A stretch of 64,000 nt of DNA from Rickettsiales bacterium (lineage in GTDB: Bacteria > Pseudomonadota > Alphaproteobacteria > Rickettsiales > SXRF01). Position numbers and translations under genes: made by a program. The stretch spans positions 62,001 to 126,000 of the forward strand of contig JAWKXN010000001.1 in NCBI GenBank assembly GCA_041396965.1, read 5' to 3'. How positions within the stretch are numbered: the stretch's first letter is position 1; each line of letters begins with the position of its first letter. The notes beneath the pieces are model-generated. The model did no database searches. It was given only the letters and a program-made list of their open reading frames with translations, and was not told the origin of the DNA. Shown piece by piece: positions 44,921 to 54,329 of this stretch.

Positions 44921-47374
44921 ATGAAATTCGGTAAATCTTCCAGTGTAAAGAAAAAGATAAAAGAAGTCGTTGACTCATTGGGAGATAAGAGTGAGTTCAT
45001 CCCATATCATAGCTATTATAATGGCCATACTATCCTCACCAAGAATGGTGAGCTACTCCAAATAATCAAAATAGAGGGTAATCTACGTGGAGATTCCTGT
45101 GAGAATATAGACGGAATACACGCCACTATTCGTGATACTATCCGTCAGGTAGTTACCCAAAGCGGTATAACCTCTAAAATGTCCTTTTGGTTGCATACAG
45201 TGCGCCGGAAAAAGAAGTTTGTTTCTAGGGTGCCAGAGTCTAAGGATAAAGAATCCGCTGATAGTTTCGCCGAGTATGTTGGGGCGCATTGGGATAATAA
45301 TCACAAATGGGAATATGAGTATTATAATGAAATATATCTTACTATTCTCTATGACGGCCAGTCAGCAGCGATGATTGACGGTAAAAATACTGGCATGCTT
45401 CTTTTTCCAGCTATTAACCGACGTGTGCGTAATAAATACATTGATATTACTTATCCTATTTTAGACAAGACAGTTTTATCTGTATTGGATAATCTTAAAG
45501 CACAATGTACGACAAAGCGTTTGTCTCTAACAGAGCGTGCCACCGCAAGCGCTGGCAAAGTTAACCGACCGTCGGTTTTTTACTCCGAGATGATGGAGTT
45601 TTTAGGTTTTCTAATTAACATACGTCAGGAAAATTTCCCACTTCGTGATCTGGATTTGAGCGCTGATATACAAACATCAAGACTTACCATTGGTTTTAAC
45701 GCTATAGAATCACGTTGTCGTATGTCAGGAAAACGTGATTTCGCCGCGATGTTTTCGCTTAAGCAATATATAGATAGTCCAGTAGAGAACATAGATTTTG
45801 TTCTTCAGGCTCCAGTTGAGTTTGTGATAAGTCAAGCCTTCGTATTCGTGCCATCAAAGAAAGCGTTAAAGTCCTATAATGAGCAGAAATATCTTTTTGA
45901 TACGAGTGGGGATATTAAGTCAAAAGATGATTTTGGTATAAGCGATGTAATCGGTTTTAATAATAAGAAATCAGTTGATTTTTGTGAGCAGCAGACCAAC
46001 ATCATGGTTTTATCCGATGATTTGCGGACACTTGAGCAAGAGACGGAAAGATTTTTGAATTCCTTTCTAAAACTTGGTCTAGTGATTATCCGTGAGGATA
46101 TAATGATAGAGGAAGCGTTTTGGTCACAACTACCAGGTAATTTTGAGTTTATCCGCCGCCTAAGCTACCTAGCTACGGGGCAGGCTGGTGGATTCTGTAG
46201 GTTAAATCGTTTCCATAAAGGAGTGGATGGAGAAGTCCGTTGGGGAAATCCTCTCCTTACTATTCCCACCAATGTGAAATCGCCATATTTTTTTGATTTT
46301 CATGTAGGAGATAATGGACACACCATATTGTATGATTTTAACAGTTTTGGTGATGGCATAGGCAAGATTCTACAATATTTTTTATTTACCAAACTATACG
46401 GTAGAAATGTACGTTCTTTTGTTTTCGATAGAAATCAGTCTGCTCGCCTTCTCTTCAATAAGTTAGGGGGAAGTTATTTTCCCATGTTACAATTGGTAAA
46501 TTTCACCAAAGATATGGGAGAGGATAATTCAAGAAGGCTTTATCTGAACCCATTTATTTTGGAGCCAACTCCTCATAATATCTCATTTCTTGTGTCATGG
46601 TGTGGTTTATTGATTTCACCAGATGGTGAGCTTGATGACTCTGTTAAAACTATATTACGTGACGCGATTTCTAGGCTATATGAAAGACCAACAAGTGACC
46701 GCGACTTACCGACCTTAGTTGAGCTTCTTGCTCATTCGCATCCTTCTATTTCTAGCGTGTTTGAGCCATGGATAAAAGGCGGTGAGTATTCTGGCTTGTT
46801 TGATAATAAAGATGATACATTAGACATAGAAAGAAATCTTGTTGGGGTGGATATGTCATCAGCTCTATCCAAGCCTGCCTTTTCTCTTCCTTTATTCTCC
46901 TATCTCGTTCACCGTATTATTTCTTCAATTAATGAGGAACCAGCTATAGTCATTATTAATGACGCGCTTGATTTGTTTGAGAATCATTTCTTCGCTCCTC
47001 GCTTAGAAAGTCTTCTGGAAATGTTACGACAAAGAAATGTTATGGTGATGTTTACCATAAATAATCCCAAAATTTATGGTAACTCTGTAACTCTTGATAC
47101 CATAAAATCCTCTGTGGCGACTCATATATACATTCCTGACGATTTGCCGGTTTCCTATCATAGGCAGAATATCGGTCTTAATAATCATGATGCTTTGAGT
47201 TTGTTGCATATGAGAAGACAGGATGGTGATTTTCTCTTAAAGCAAAATGGGGAAAGCGTAGCTCTTAAAGTCTCTCTTGGTGAGGCGGAAGATATAATCT
47301 CTATATTTACTAATGATCTTAAATCACTCTCAATAGCTCGCGGTCGTTTTGCCTCTATGCCGGAAGACTATTGA
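44921..47374 (+). CDS. VirB4-family T4SS ATPase homologue with degenerate Walker A and B motifs
   Basis: 817 residues, with the N-terminal CagE/TrbE/VirB domain (about 10-230) and C-terminal RecA-like region (about 440-800). The P-loop position reads YDFNSFGDGIGKIL (from residue 471) in place of GPTGSGKT, although the flanks (GHTILY before, SFVFDRNQSARLLFNKLGG after) match VirB4. The Walker B position reads IVIINDALDLF (D681-A682, the catalytic Glu lost), with FFAPRLESLLEMLRQRN and MFTINNP after it. It is therefore VirB4-like but unlikely to hydrolyse ATP. A second, active VirB4 may be encoded elsewhere. Confidence 0.88.
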   Translation: MKFGKSSSVKKKIKEVVDSLGDKSEFIPYHSYYNGHTILTKNGELLQIIKIEGNLRGDSCENIDGIHATIRDTIRQVVTQSGITSKMSFWLHTVRRKKKFVSRVPESKDKESADSFAEYVGAHWDNNHKWEYEYYNEIYLTILYDGQSAAMIDGKNTGMLLFPAINRRVRNKYIDITYPILDKTVLSVLDNLKAQCTTKRLSLTERATASAGKVNRPSVFYSEMMEFLGFLINIRQENFPLRDLDLSADIQTSRLTIGFNAIESRCRMSGKRDFAAMFSLKQYIDSPVENIDFVLQAPVEFVISQAFVFVPSKKALKSYNEQKYLFDTSGDIKSKDDFGISDVIGFNNKKSVDFCEQQTNIMVLSDDLRTLEQETERFLNSFLKLGLVIIREDIMIEEAFWSQLPGNFEFIRRLSYLATGQAGGFCRLNRFHKGVDGEVRWGNPLLTIPTNVKSPYFFDFHVGDNGHTILYDFNSFGDGIGKILQYFLFTKLYGRNVRSFVFDRNQSARLLFNKLGGSYFPMLQLVNFTKDMGEDNSRRLYLNPFILEPTPHNISFLVSWCGLLISPDGELDDSVKTILRDAISRLYERPTSDRDLPTLVELLAHSHPSISSVFEPWIKGGEYSGLFDNKDDTLDIERNLVGVDMSSALSKPAFSLPLFSYLVHRIISSINEEPAIVIINDALDLFENHFFAPRLESLLEMLRQRNVMVMFTINNPKIYGNSVTLDTIKSSVATHIYIPDDLPVSYHRQNIGLNNHDALSLLHMRRQDGDFLLKQNGESVALKVSLGEAEDIISIFTNDLKSLSIARGRFASMPEDY

Positions 47375-47386
47375 TAAATTAATTAT

Positions 47387-48973
47387 ATGGAAAAATTACG
47401 TCATATAACAGTTTTTCTGATAACTATGTTGCTTACTACAGTATTGCTTACTGAAAGCGCTTTCGCTCAGAATGTTACCTGTAATTCTTCTGGTGGCATG
47501 GATACCACGACAGGTTTTATTGACACTTCTGTTGTTTCCACCTCAAACTGTACTGTTGCTAATGAAAATGAAATATTCAGCAGGCTAGCTTGTAATTTCA
47601 TCTCTATAATAAATGATGTGTTTGGACATTTCTATTGTGGAATTCAATATGCTCTAGAGCGTATATTACCCACAGTTTTGGTGCTATATTTAGCGGTTTT
47701 TGGCATTGGCATTATGATTGGAACACAGGACTTAAACGCTGGAAATGTTATTCTTACTTTATTTAAGATAGGCGCGATTGTAGCTATAACTACTAATAGC
47801 GTCGTTGGGGTCGGGTTGATTTATAGCTTTTTTGTTTCTCTAGTAATAGAAGGTGTAGATTGGGCGCTCAGCGCGCTTGATTTTTGTGGTGGTAATTGTG
47901 GTAATGGTCTTAGGGATGTTTTTTCTAGTATAGATAGTAAGATATACGAGTTATTCTTGGGTAATAATGGTTTCTTCAGTGGTGATGGTGAACTGGTTTT
48001 ATTCTTCTTTATGATAGTAACTCTAGTCCCACCAATATTCTATATGGTAGTAAGTGTTCTGTGGATGGTTTTTAGTGTATTTGTCCGCTCCATGGTTAGT
48101 TTTCTTATGAGCATTACCGCGATAGCCTTCCTTATAGCTCTTAGCCCTGTTTTCCTTAGTTTTGTTCTTTTCCGTTCGACAAGAAGTATGTTTGATAGCT
48201 GGATACGTTTTCTTACTGCTTATACTATAGAACCTATGCTAGTTTTTATGATTCTCGCGTTATGGGTAAATGTTTCTGGAGGTTTTCTAGATTTTGTACA
48301 GCAATTATCAAATGTCATTGAATATAGGAAAACACCTCTGGATAAGGGTGCTATCGCCACCGATAAAGATGGGATTGTTTTCTGTCGTCCTATCTATAAT
48401 GATAGAAATCCAGGTGTCGGTATTTCCAGTGTTAGCTTTTCAATACTCGGCTTTTTTAGTATACCGCTTCCAACCTTAAATTTTACCCCAGGTGGTCCGA
48501 CTATAGAGCTGGTTGATCTTAATGGTAATGGTAAGAAAGATAATGGTGGATGCTGTAGTGTATTAGGTAGCAAGATGACAAATGTAGGTCCTGTTATTAC
48601 GTGTGATAGCTCAGCTAGCTCTGTTGATATTGGCTTAATAAATGATGATGATAAAGTTATTCCAAGTGTTATGATAAGGGATAGGGAGTTTATATATTTT
48701 CTGGCATACCATCTTATTACCATGCTTATAATAAGCTATGCTTTTGTAAATATGCTTCTTATGGCGCCAGTAATAGCCTCAGAGATAAGTGTATCACGCT
48801 CTCCTGCGCCACTTGGTGTTGGCTTTGGTAGTAGTAGGTCTGGTATTACTAGAATGGTCAGCGGGATTACCGATACAAGTAGGAATTTAGTAGGAAGAGT
48901 AGGCAATAGAACCGCTGGAAGTATGGCTAAATCACTTAACAATATGGCAAGTGGTAGAGCAAAGGTAAAATAA
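47387..48973 (+). CDS. VirB6/TrbL-family T4SS inner-membrane protein
   Basis: 528 residues. A signal peptide (ending SAFAQN, about residue 28) is followed by a Cys-containing periplasmic stretch and at least six membrane helices (about 90-130, 150-180, 205-260, 270-300, 425-450 region), including VLYLAVFGIGIMIGTQ and FVRSMVSFLMSITAIAF. A Gly/Ser-rich basic C-terminus (SRSPAPLGVGFGSSRSG) ends the protein. This is the topology of VirB6-like proteins of type IV secretion, the pore-forming inner-membrane component. It lies 12 bases after the VirB4 gene. Confidence 0.83.
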   Translation: MEKLRHITVFLITMLLTTVLLTESAFAQNVTCNSSGGMDTTTGFIDTSVVSTSNCTVANENEIFSRLACNFISIINDVFGHFYCGIQYALERILPTVLVLYLAVFGIGIMIGTQDLNAGNVILTLFKIGAIVAITTNSVVGVGLIYSFFVSLVIEGVDWALSALDFCGGNCGNGLRDVFSSIDSKIYELFLGNNGFFSGDGELVLFFFMIVTLVPPIFYMVVSVLWMVFSVFVRSMVSFLMSITAIAFLIALSPVFLSFVLFRSTRSMFDSWIRFLTAYTIEPMLVFMILALWVNVSGGFLDFVQQLSNVIEYRKTPLDKGAIATDKDGIVFCRPIYNDRNPGVGISSVSFSILGFFSIPLPTLNFTPGGPTIELVDLNGNGKKDNGGCCSVLGSKMTNVGPVITCDSSASSVDIGLINDDDKVIPSVMIRDREFIYFLAYHLITMLIISYAFVNMLLMAPVIASEISVSRSPAPLGVGFGSSRSGITRMVSGITDTSRNLVGRVGNRTAGSMAKSLNNMASGRAKVK

Positions 48974-48978
48974 GAATC

Positions 48979-49611
48979 TTAACTCGCTATAAAATCAGCT
49001 GCTGTATTTTCCTTTATTTCTTCCAGCGAAACTCCTGTGGCTAAACAGCTAAGTATTAGCTTGCTGTCTTTTATAAGAAATTCACCTAGATTAGTTATCA
49101 CCATATCTACGACATTCTTACCTGTAAGTGGAAGAGAGCACTCTTTTACTAGCTTGGAGGAGCCATCCTTTGAATTATGTTCCATAATAACTATAACTTT
49201 TTTTACGCCAGCTACTAAATCCATAGCGCCACCCATGCCTTTTACCATTTTACCGGGAACCATCCAGTTAGCTAGGTCACCATTTTGAGACACTTCCAAC
49301 GCTCCAAGTATCGCCGCGTCAATATGTCCTCCTCTAATCATAGAAAAAGATGTAGCGGAATCAAAATAGCTGCTATGTGGTAACTGGGTTATGGTCTGCT
49401 TGCCGGCATTTATTAAATCCGCGTCTACTTCATTTTTTAGGGGAAATGGTCCCATGCCCAGCATTCCATTTTCACTTTGCAGAGTAATATGTATATCGTT
49501 AGGTATGTAATTAGCGACTAAAGTCGGAATTCCTATGCCCAGATTAACATAATACCCATCTTTTAGTTCTTTTGCCGCGCGTTTGCACATATCTTCTTTT
49601 GTCCAAGCCAT
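48979..49611 (-). CDS. scoB: 3-oxoacid CoA-transferase, beta subunit
   Basis: 210 residues. The catalytic glutamate is in ITLQSENGMLGMGP (Glu47), with NLGIGIPTLVANYI before and GHIDAAILGALEVSQNGDLANWMVPG after. It transfers CoA between succinyl-CoA and a 3-oxoacid such as acetoacetate. The subunit A gene ends 2 bases upstream. Both genes together are a complete two-subunit SCOT-type enzyme. The acid substrate (acetoacetate or other) is inferred. Confidence 0.92.
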   Translation of the reverse strand: MAWTKEDMCKRAAKELKDGYYVNLGIGIPTLVANYIPNDIHITLQSENGMLGMGPFPLKNEVDADLINAGKQTITQLPHSSYFDSATSFSMIRGGHIDAAILGALEVSQNGDLANWMVPGKMVKGMGGAMDLVAGVKKVIVIMEHNSKDGSSKLVKECSLPLTGKNVVDMVITNLGEFLIKDSKLILSCLATGVSLEEIKENTAADFIAS

Positions 49612-49613
49612 TA

Positions 49614-50312
49614 TTAAGTCTCTCTAGTTGTCGCGAATTCAATTCGTTTCTCAAAACTATCACCCTTGAATATACGTTGTATAAAAATTCCTGGCGTATG
49701 TATCATCTCAATATCAAGCTCACCTGGGTCCACTAGCTCTTCAACTTCAGCCACCGTTATTTTCCCAGCGGTCGCCATTATCGGGTTGAAATTACGAGCG
49801 GTTTTACGATAAATGAGATTGCCTTCGCTATCGCCTTTCCATGCTTTTATTATAGATAGATCCGCCTTTAGGGATTTTTCCATAACATATTTTTCCCCAT
49901 CAAATTCCTTTATTTCTTTATTCTCAGCTATTACAGTTCCAACACCGGTCTTGGTATAAAATGCTGGAATACCGGCTCCACCAGCGCGTATACGTTCAGC
50001 TAGAGTGCCTTGCGGATTAAATTCAACTTCTAATTCACCTGATAAAAATTGTTTTTCAAAAGTTTTGTTTTCACCCACATATGAGGCAATCATTTTTTTT
50101 ATTTGATGAGAATGTAACAATATGCCGCTGCCAAAATTATCTACACCACAGTTATTAGCAATCCATATTAGATTTTTAACTCCAGATTCCGCCAAAGCCC
50201 TTATACAATGTTCAGGTATCCCGCATAAGCCAAATCCCCCTGACATAATAGTCATACCGTCAAATAATAAACCATCAATGGCCGAATGAGCATTTTTATA
50301 TATTTTATTCAT
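49614..50312 (-). CDS. scoA: 3-oxoacid CoA-transferase, alpha subunit
   Basis: 232 residues. The CoA-binding motif IMSGGFGLCGIPEHCIRA is near residue 22, and GTLAERIRAGGAGIPAFYT with KTARNFNPIMATAGKITVAEVEE follow (in part). It forms the heteromer with the beta subunit encoded 2 bases downstream. The 359-base spacer 50313-50671, upstream and shared with the divergent DUF2336 gene, is AT-rich, with no clear operator or hairpin. Confidence 0.93.
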   Translation of the reverse strand: MNKIYKNAHSAIDGLLFDGMTIMSGGFGLCGIPEHCIRALAESGVKNLIWIANNCGVDNFGSGILLHSHQIKKMIASYVGENKTFEKQFLSGELEVEFNPQGTLAERIRAGGAGIPAFYTKTGVGTVIAENKEIKEFDGEKYVMEKSLKADLSIIKAWKGDSEGNLIYRKTARNFNPIMATAGKITVAEVEELVDPGELDIEMIHTPGIFIQRIFKGDSFEKRIEFATTRET

Positions 50313-50671
50313 ATATTAACAACTGCTTGATTTTACTTGATTATAATAATAGTTGAAAAAATCTAACACAAATTTTTTAATAAAAAGTGAAGGTTGTTTT
50401 AGTGAAATATTAACTAAATTTATGTTTAATTAATTATATAGGTTATTTGCGGGTTTTGCTTAATTGACTAAAGTGTGTATTAATGTTAAATTAATTAGTA
50501 GTAAACTTTGCGCACAATTTTTTATTAATATTTAACTTTTATCATCTGTGTTGCTGAAGTCGTAAATAGCGGTTTATTCTATTCTTTGTTGTAATAATAA
50601 GAGATTATATGTATTATCTCGCCACCAGCGGGAGTTGAGTAAATCTAATTTTATTGCTAACGGTTTATGAG

Positions 50672-51808
50672 ATGCAGTTGACAGCTATGGATGTACATAA
50701 ATTAATTCAGGATCCTTCGGGTGTTGAGCTTGGTGTTCTAGCAGAGAAGGTAGTGGTAGCATTCGCTGCCGGAAGTTTTAACTCAAGAGAATCTGAAATA
50801 GCGTCTGATATTTTTCGTCTTTTGTTAAAAGATGCGGGTAGATCTGTGCGCCTCACTTTAGCGGAGCATTTGTATGATAATGACCAAGCTCCTCATGACG
50901 TTATTTTTAGTCTTGCCTGTGATGATGTGGATATTTCAGGGCGTGTTTTGCAACATTCGCCCGTGCTTACCGATAAAGATCTTTTGGCGATAGTGGAAAG
51001 TAGTAAGGATGTACTAAAGCTTTGCGCTATAGCGCGTCGAAATTCAATCTCTAACACTGTGTCAGGTGCGTTACTCAATAGTCGTCAGGAAACCGTACTT
51101 AAAGAATTATTTAACAATGAGAACGCATTGTTTGATGATGCCACCTTAATGAAAGTATGGGATAATATAGCTGCTAGCCATACGTTGTTGGAGGCTTTGG
51201 TGCAAAGAGGAGGGCTTTCTTTGGTTGTAGCTGAAAAGGTTTTATCGGTTGCCTCTGATGAGCTTAAAAAACATCTTACTCAAGAGTATGACTTTTCTTC
51301 CGCGGATGCTGGTAGTTCTCTTGCTGACGCAAGAGAATGGGGATTACTTGGTATCCTTCCCGTATCTAACATACCAACTCCCGATGATAGTGACAGGGTG
51401 GAAGAGTTAGTAGAACATTTGTATGTCAATAATCGGCTTACCTATTCGCTTATAGTGCGTGCTTTATGTATGGGGTTCTTAAACTTATTTGAGACCTCGC
51501 TAGCTCGTATGGCGGGAGTTCCAAGAGTAAATGCTCGTATTCTACTTATGGGTGGCGATAGCGGTTTTAGAGCCATTTATAAAGCGGCTAAAATGCCAGA
51601 ATGTTTTGTGGAGGCGGTTGAGGTTCTGCTCAGTATATCTCATGAGCTTACAAAATATGGACATGAGAAGCCAAAAGATTTTCGTAAACATCTTGTTGAA
51701 AAAATATATGTAAATGGTTACAATAAATCCATAGATGGTATGGGATATCTTTTATCTATAATAGATGGGAAAATATCTTCCGGTTATACTTCTTCTTCTG
51801 TACATTAA
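50672..51808 (+). CDS. DUF2336 protein, first of a tandem pair
   Basis: 378 residues from the ATG at 50672; TTG at 50654 and ATG at 50687 are alternatives, but the start aligns best with the neighbouring paralogue. It is all-helical and HEAT-like, with repeated IFRLLLKDAGRSVRLTLAEHL and a C-terminal half with LIVRALCMGFLNLFETSLARMAGVP. DUF2336 is an alphaproteobacterial family of unknown function. There is no membrane helix and no signal peptide. It is followed after 2 bases by its paralogue. Confidence 0.85.
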   Translation: MQLTAMDVHKLIQDPSGVELGVLAEKVVVAFAAGSFNSRESEIASDIFRLLLKDAGRSVRLTLAEHLYDNDQAPHDVIFSLACDDVDISGRVLQHSPVLTDKDLLAIVESSKDVLKLCAIARRNSISNTVSGALLNSRQETVLKELFNNENALFDDATLMKVWDNIAASHTLLEALVQRGGLSLVVAEKVLSVASDELKKHLTQEYDFSSADAGSSLADAREWGLLGILPVSNIPTPDDSDRVEELVEHLYVNNRLTYSLIVRALCMGFLNLFETSLARMAGVPRVNARILLMGGDSGFRAIYKAAKMPECFVEAVEVLLSISHELTKYGHEKPKDFRKHLVEKIYVNGYNKSIDGMGYLLSIIDGKISSGYTSSSVH

Positions 51809-51810
51809 TT

Positions 51811-52944
51811 ATGAACAATGGTATGAGCGCAATGAAGAGTGTGGAGTTGACAGAGGACGATGTGAGTCGTCTTTTGAGCGATACTTCTTCAGGTAGCAGA
51901 TTTGATGTAGGCGCTAAAATAGCCGCCACTTATGGCAATAATATTTTAGGTGAGCAAGAAAAGCAGATGGCTGAACAGATATTTCGGCTTTTGCTTAAAG
52001 ACACAGAGATTAGAGTTAGAGCATCGCTCGCTGAGAATCTCAAAGAGAGTGATGTCATTCCTCGTGATATAGTGTTATCAATGGCAAGTGATGTTAATGA
52101 GGTCGCGCTTCCAGTTATTGAGTGTTCTAGGGTTTTAGATGATAATGACTTGCTTGATATAATTCATTCAGCTAAGGACGATTCGCGCTATCTAGCAATA
52201 TCACGCCGTGATACATTGTCGGAAGTAGTGTCTGATACTTTAGTTGATAAGGGTAATGAGGAAGTTCTGGAGTCTTTACTAAGTAATAATGGAGCGTCAA
52301 TATCAGATAATGTTTTTTCTGGTATAATAAATACTCACAAAGAAAATCCCGCACTTATGGAGGCGATTACCTCGCGTTCTCATTTACCTATAAGTGTGGT
52401 TGAGAAGCTTGTAAGTGTTGTCTCAACCAATATAGCTGATTCTTTGAAAGAGAAATACCGACTTCCTGATGAGGCTATTAAGAAGGAGGTAGAGAAAAAT
52501 AGAGAATCTGAGACCCTTGCGCTTGTCCGTCAAGCCTCATCCATAGATGACGTAGGTAGGCTGGTAAGTAATCTTCGTGATACTGGAAAACTTACACCAT
52601 CAATTATCTTGAGTTCCCTTTGCCAAGGAAGTTTTGATTTTTTTGAATCATCCCTTGCTATTCTTTCTAATATAAAAGTTGAAAATGCCAGAACACTCAT
52701 AGCGGATCGTGGAGAGTTAGGGTTTCGTGCTATTTACAATAAATCAGGATTGCCTGACGCTATGTTTCCAGCGGTAAAGCTTCTGCTTAAAATTGTAAGG
52801 GAGTTAGACGTGGAAGGAGAGAAATCTGGGACTTCGCGTTATTCCAACCGTATCGTTGAGCGTATACTGCAATATTCAGAAAATACACCGGTTGATAATA
52901 TATCCTATATTATAGCTCTTATAAGGCGTGTGGCTATCCATTAG
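51811..52944 (+). CDS. DUF2336 protein, second of a tandem pair
   Basis: 377 residues, a clear but diverged paralogue of the preceding gene: IFRLLLKDTEIRVRASLAENL, IILSSLCQGSFDFFESSLAIL and LGFRAIYNKSGLPDAMFPAVKLLL correspond to LIVRALCMGFLNLFETSLARM and SGFRAIYKAAKMPECFVEAVEVLL in the neighbour (pieces quoted). The sequences differ throughout, so the duplication is old. The stop is 8 bases before nadK, so all three probably form an operon. Confidence 0.85.
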   Translation: MNNGMSAMKSVELTEDDVSRLLSDTSSGSRFDVGAKIAATYGNNILGEQEKQMAEQIFRLLLKDTEIRVRASLAENLKESDVIPRDIVLSMASDVNEVALPVIECSRVLDDNDLLDIIHSAKDDSRYLAISRRDTLSEVVSDTLVDKGNEEVLESLLSNNGASISDNVFSGIINTHKENPALMEAITSRSHLPISVVEKLVSVVSTNIADSLKEKYRLPDEAIKKEVEKNRESETLALVRQASSIDDVGRLVSNLRDTGKLTPSIILSSLCQGSFDFFESSLAILSNIKVENARTLIADRGELGFRAIYNKSGLPDAMFPAVKLLLKIVRELDVEGEKSGTSRYSNRIVERILQYSENTPVDNISYIIALIRRVAIH

Positions 52945-52952
52945 GAAAAATT

Positions 52953-53732
52953 ATGGAAACTATTAAGATAGGTTGTGTCGCAGATAAATCACCAGTAGCT
53001 CAGGATGCTCTAAAAAAAATTAAAGAGCGTTATGAGGTGGTGGAAATCACCAAAAGAAATATGAAGGCACAGGTCATAGTTGTGCTTGGAGGTGACGGGT
53101 TTATGCTGCAAACTCTACATACATATATGAAGATGCGTTTGCCGTTTTATGGCATTAATTGTGGTACTATAGGTTTTCTTATGAATGAGAGGGTTATAGA
53201 AAATCTGGAAGAGCGTATAAATAATTCCCGCAGTACGACCCTTTATCCTTTGCATATGTACGCTAGAAGGCTAAATGGAAAAGTCGTACAAGCTCTTGCC
53301 TTTAATGAAGTATCCTTGTTTCGTCAGGGACGGCAGGCCGCGAAAATCAAAGTGGCTATAGATCATGTCGTAAGACTAAACGAGCTTATATGCGATGGTG
53401 TTATGGTGTCAACCCCAGCGGGAAGTACCGCCTATAATTTTTCAGCGGGAGGACCTATAATCCCTCTTGGTGCTAACGTAATAGCACTTACCCCACTAGT
53501 TCCATTTCGCCCACGCCGCTGGCGCGGAGCGCTGCTTACCCATAACTCAAGTGTTATATTCAGTATTTTAGAGCCTAAAAAACGTCCTGTAGCGGCGGTC
53601 GCTGATTTCACTGAAATTCAGGATGTTCAGGAGGTTATAATAAGTGAACAGCGTAAATCCGGTGTGAATTTACTTTTTGACCCTGAACATAATTTGGCTG
53701 AAAGAATAATTAAGGAGCAGTTTACCCATTAA
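52953..53732 (+). CDS. nadK: NAD kinase
   Basis: 259 residues, the compact proteobacterial form. The GGDG motif is at residues 46-49 (VVLGGDGFMLQTLH), with NCGTIGFLMNE, the LICDGVMVSTPAGSTAYNFSAGGPI segment and FTEIQDV near the end (pieces quoted). It phosphorylates NAD to NADP. The ribosome site agga precedes the ATG, and it is the last gene after the DUF2336 pair. Confidence 0.95.
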   Translation: METIKIGCVADKSPVAQDALKKIKERYEVVEITKRNMKAQVIVVLGGDGFMLQTLHTYMKMRLPFYGINCGTIGFLMNERVIENLEERINNSRSTTLYPLHMYARRLNGKVVQALAFNEVSLFRQGRQAAKIKVAIDHVVRLNELICDGVMVSTPAGSTAYNFSAGGPIIPLGANVIALTPLVPFRPRRWRGALLTHNSSVIFSILEPKKRPVAAVADFTEIQDVQEVIISEQRKSGVNLLFDPEHNLAERIIKEQFTH

Positions 53733-53866
53733 TGTAAAAAATGCTTAAAACCGGCTTGCATGTAAGCAAAAATTAAGTTACTAAATGCAGCGGCATTACT
53801 ATGGTGGTATTGTTGTGTTTTAATATTGGGTCACCCAATTTGTTGTTTGTATAAGGATGTTAGTTT

Positions 53867-54073
53867 ATGGCTACAGGTGTTGTTAAATGGTTTAATCCAA
53901 ATAAGTCTTATGGTTTTATTAAGCCGGATGATGGCGGTAGCGATGTGTTTGTTCATATTTCCGCGTTGCAGGCGGTTGGTCTGCGTACCCTTAATGATAA
54001 TCAGAAAATAGAGTATGAGCTAGAAAACAGTAAGGGTAAGACCTCAGCTGTTAATCTTAAGCTGATTGATTAG
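53867..54073 (+). CDS. cold-shock domain protein (CspA family)
   Basis: 68 residues, a single CSD. RNP1 KSYGFIKPD and RNP2 DVFVHISAL are intact, in the order of CspA-family RNA chaperones; the end (TSAVNLKLID) is standard. A leader of more than 100 bases precedes it, as is common for cold-inducible csp genes; it holds the palindrome attgggtcacccaat at 53825-53839. Cold regulation is an inference only. Confidence 0.93.
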   Translation: MATGVVKWFNPNKSYGFIKPDDGGSDVFVHISALQAVGLRTLNDNQKIEYELENSKGKTSAVNLKLID

Positions 54074-54329
54074 TTTATATAAGACTAATTTACCACGTCT
54101 GATTTTTTGTTTTCGGCAAACATTGATTTGTTTCCTCTTTGCTTGTGCATTGGTTTCTATTTAATTTTAGAGAATTGCGGATTGATATTGCCTAAAAAAT
54201 AGAGATTAGTAAGCTAGTTTGGCTAGTGTGTTTTGTGATGCTCTAAGCTCATCATAACGATACCTTTTGGGCTTTTTTGCTAGTAATGCTCTCTATTAAT
54301 TTATAAAATTTAACCATTATATATGTCTT

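Noticed and set aside
50313..50671. AT-rich gene-free spacer as a possible origin or centromere-like site
   Set aside because: No DnaA-box cluster, iterons or GATC density could be seen. It looks like an ordinary divergent promoter region.
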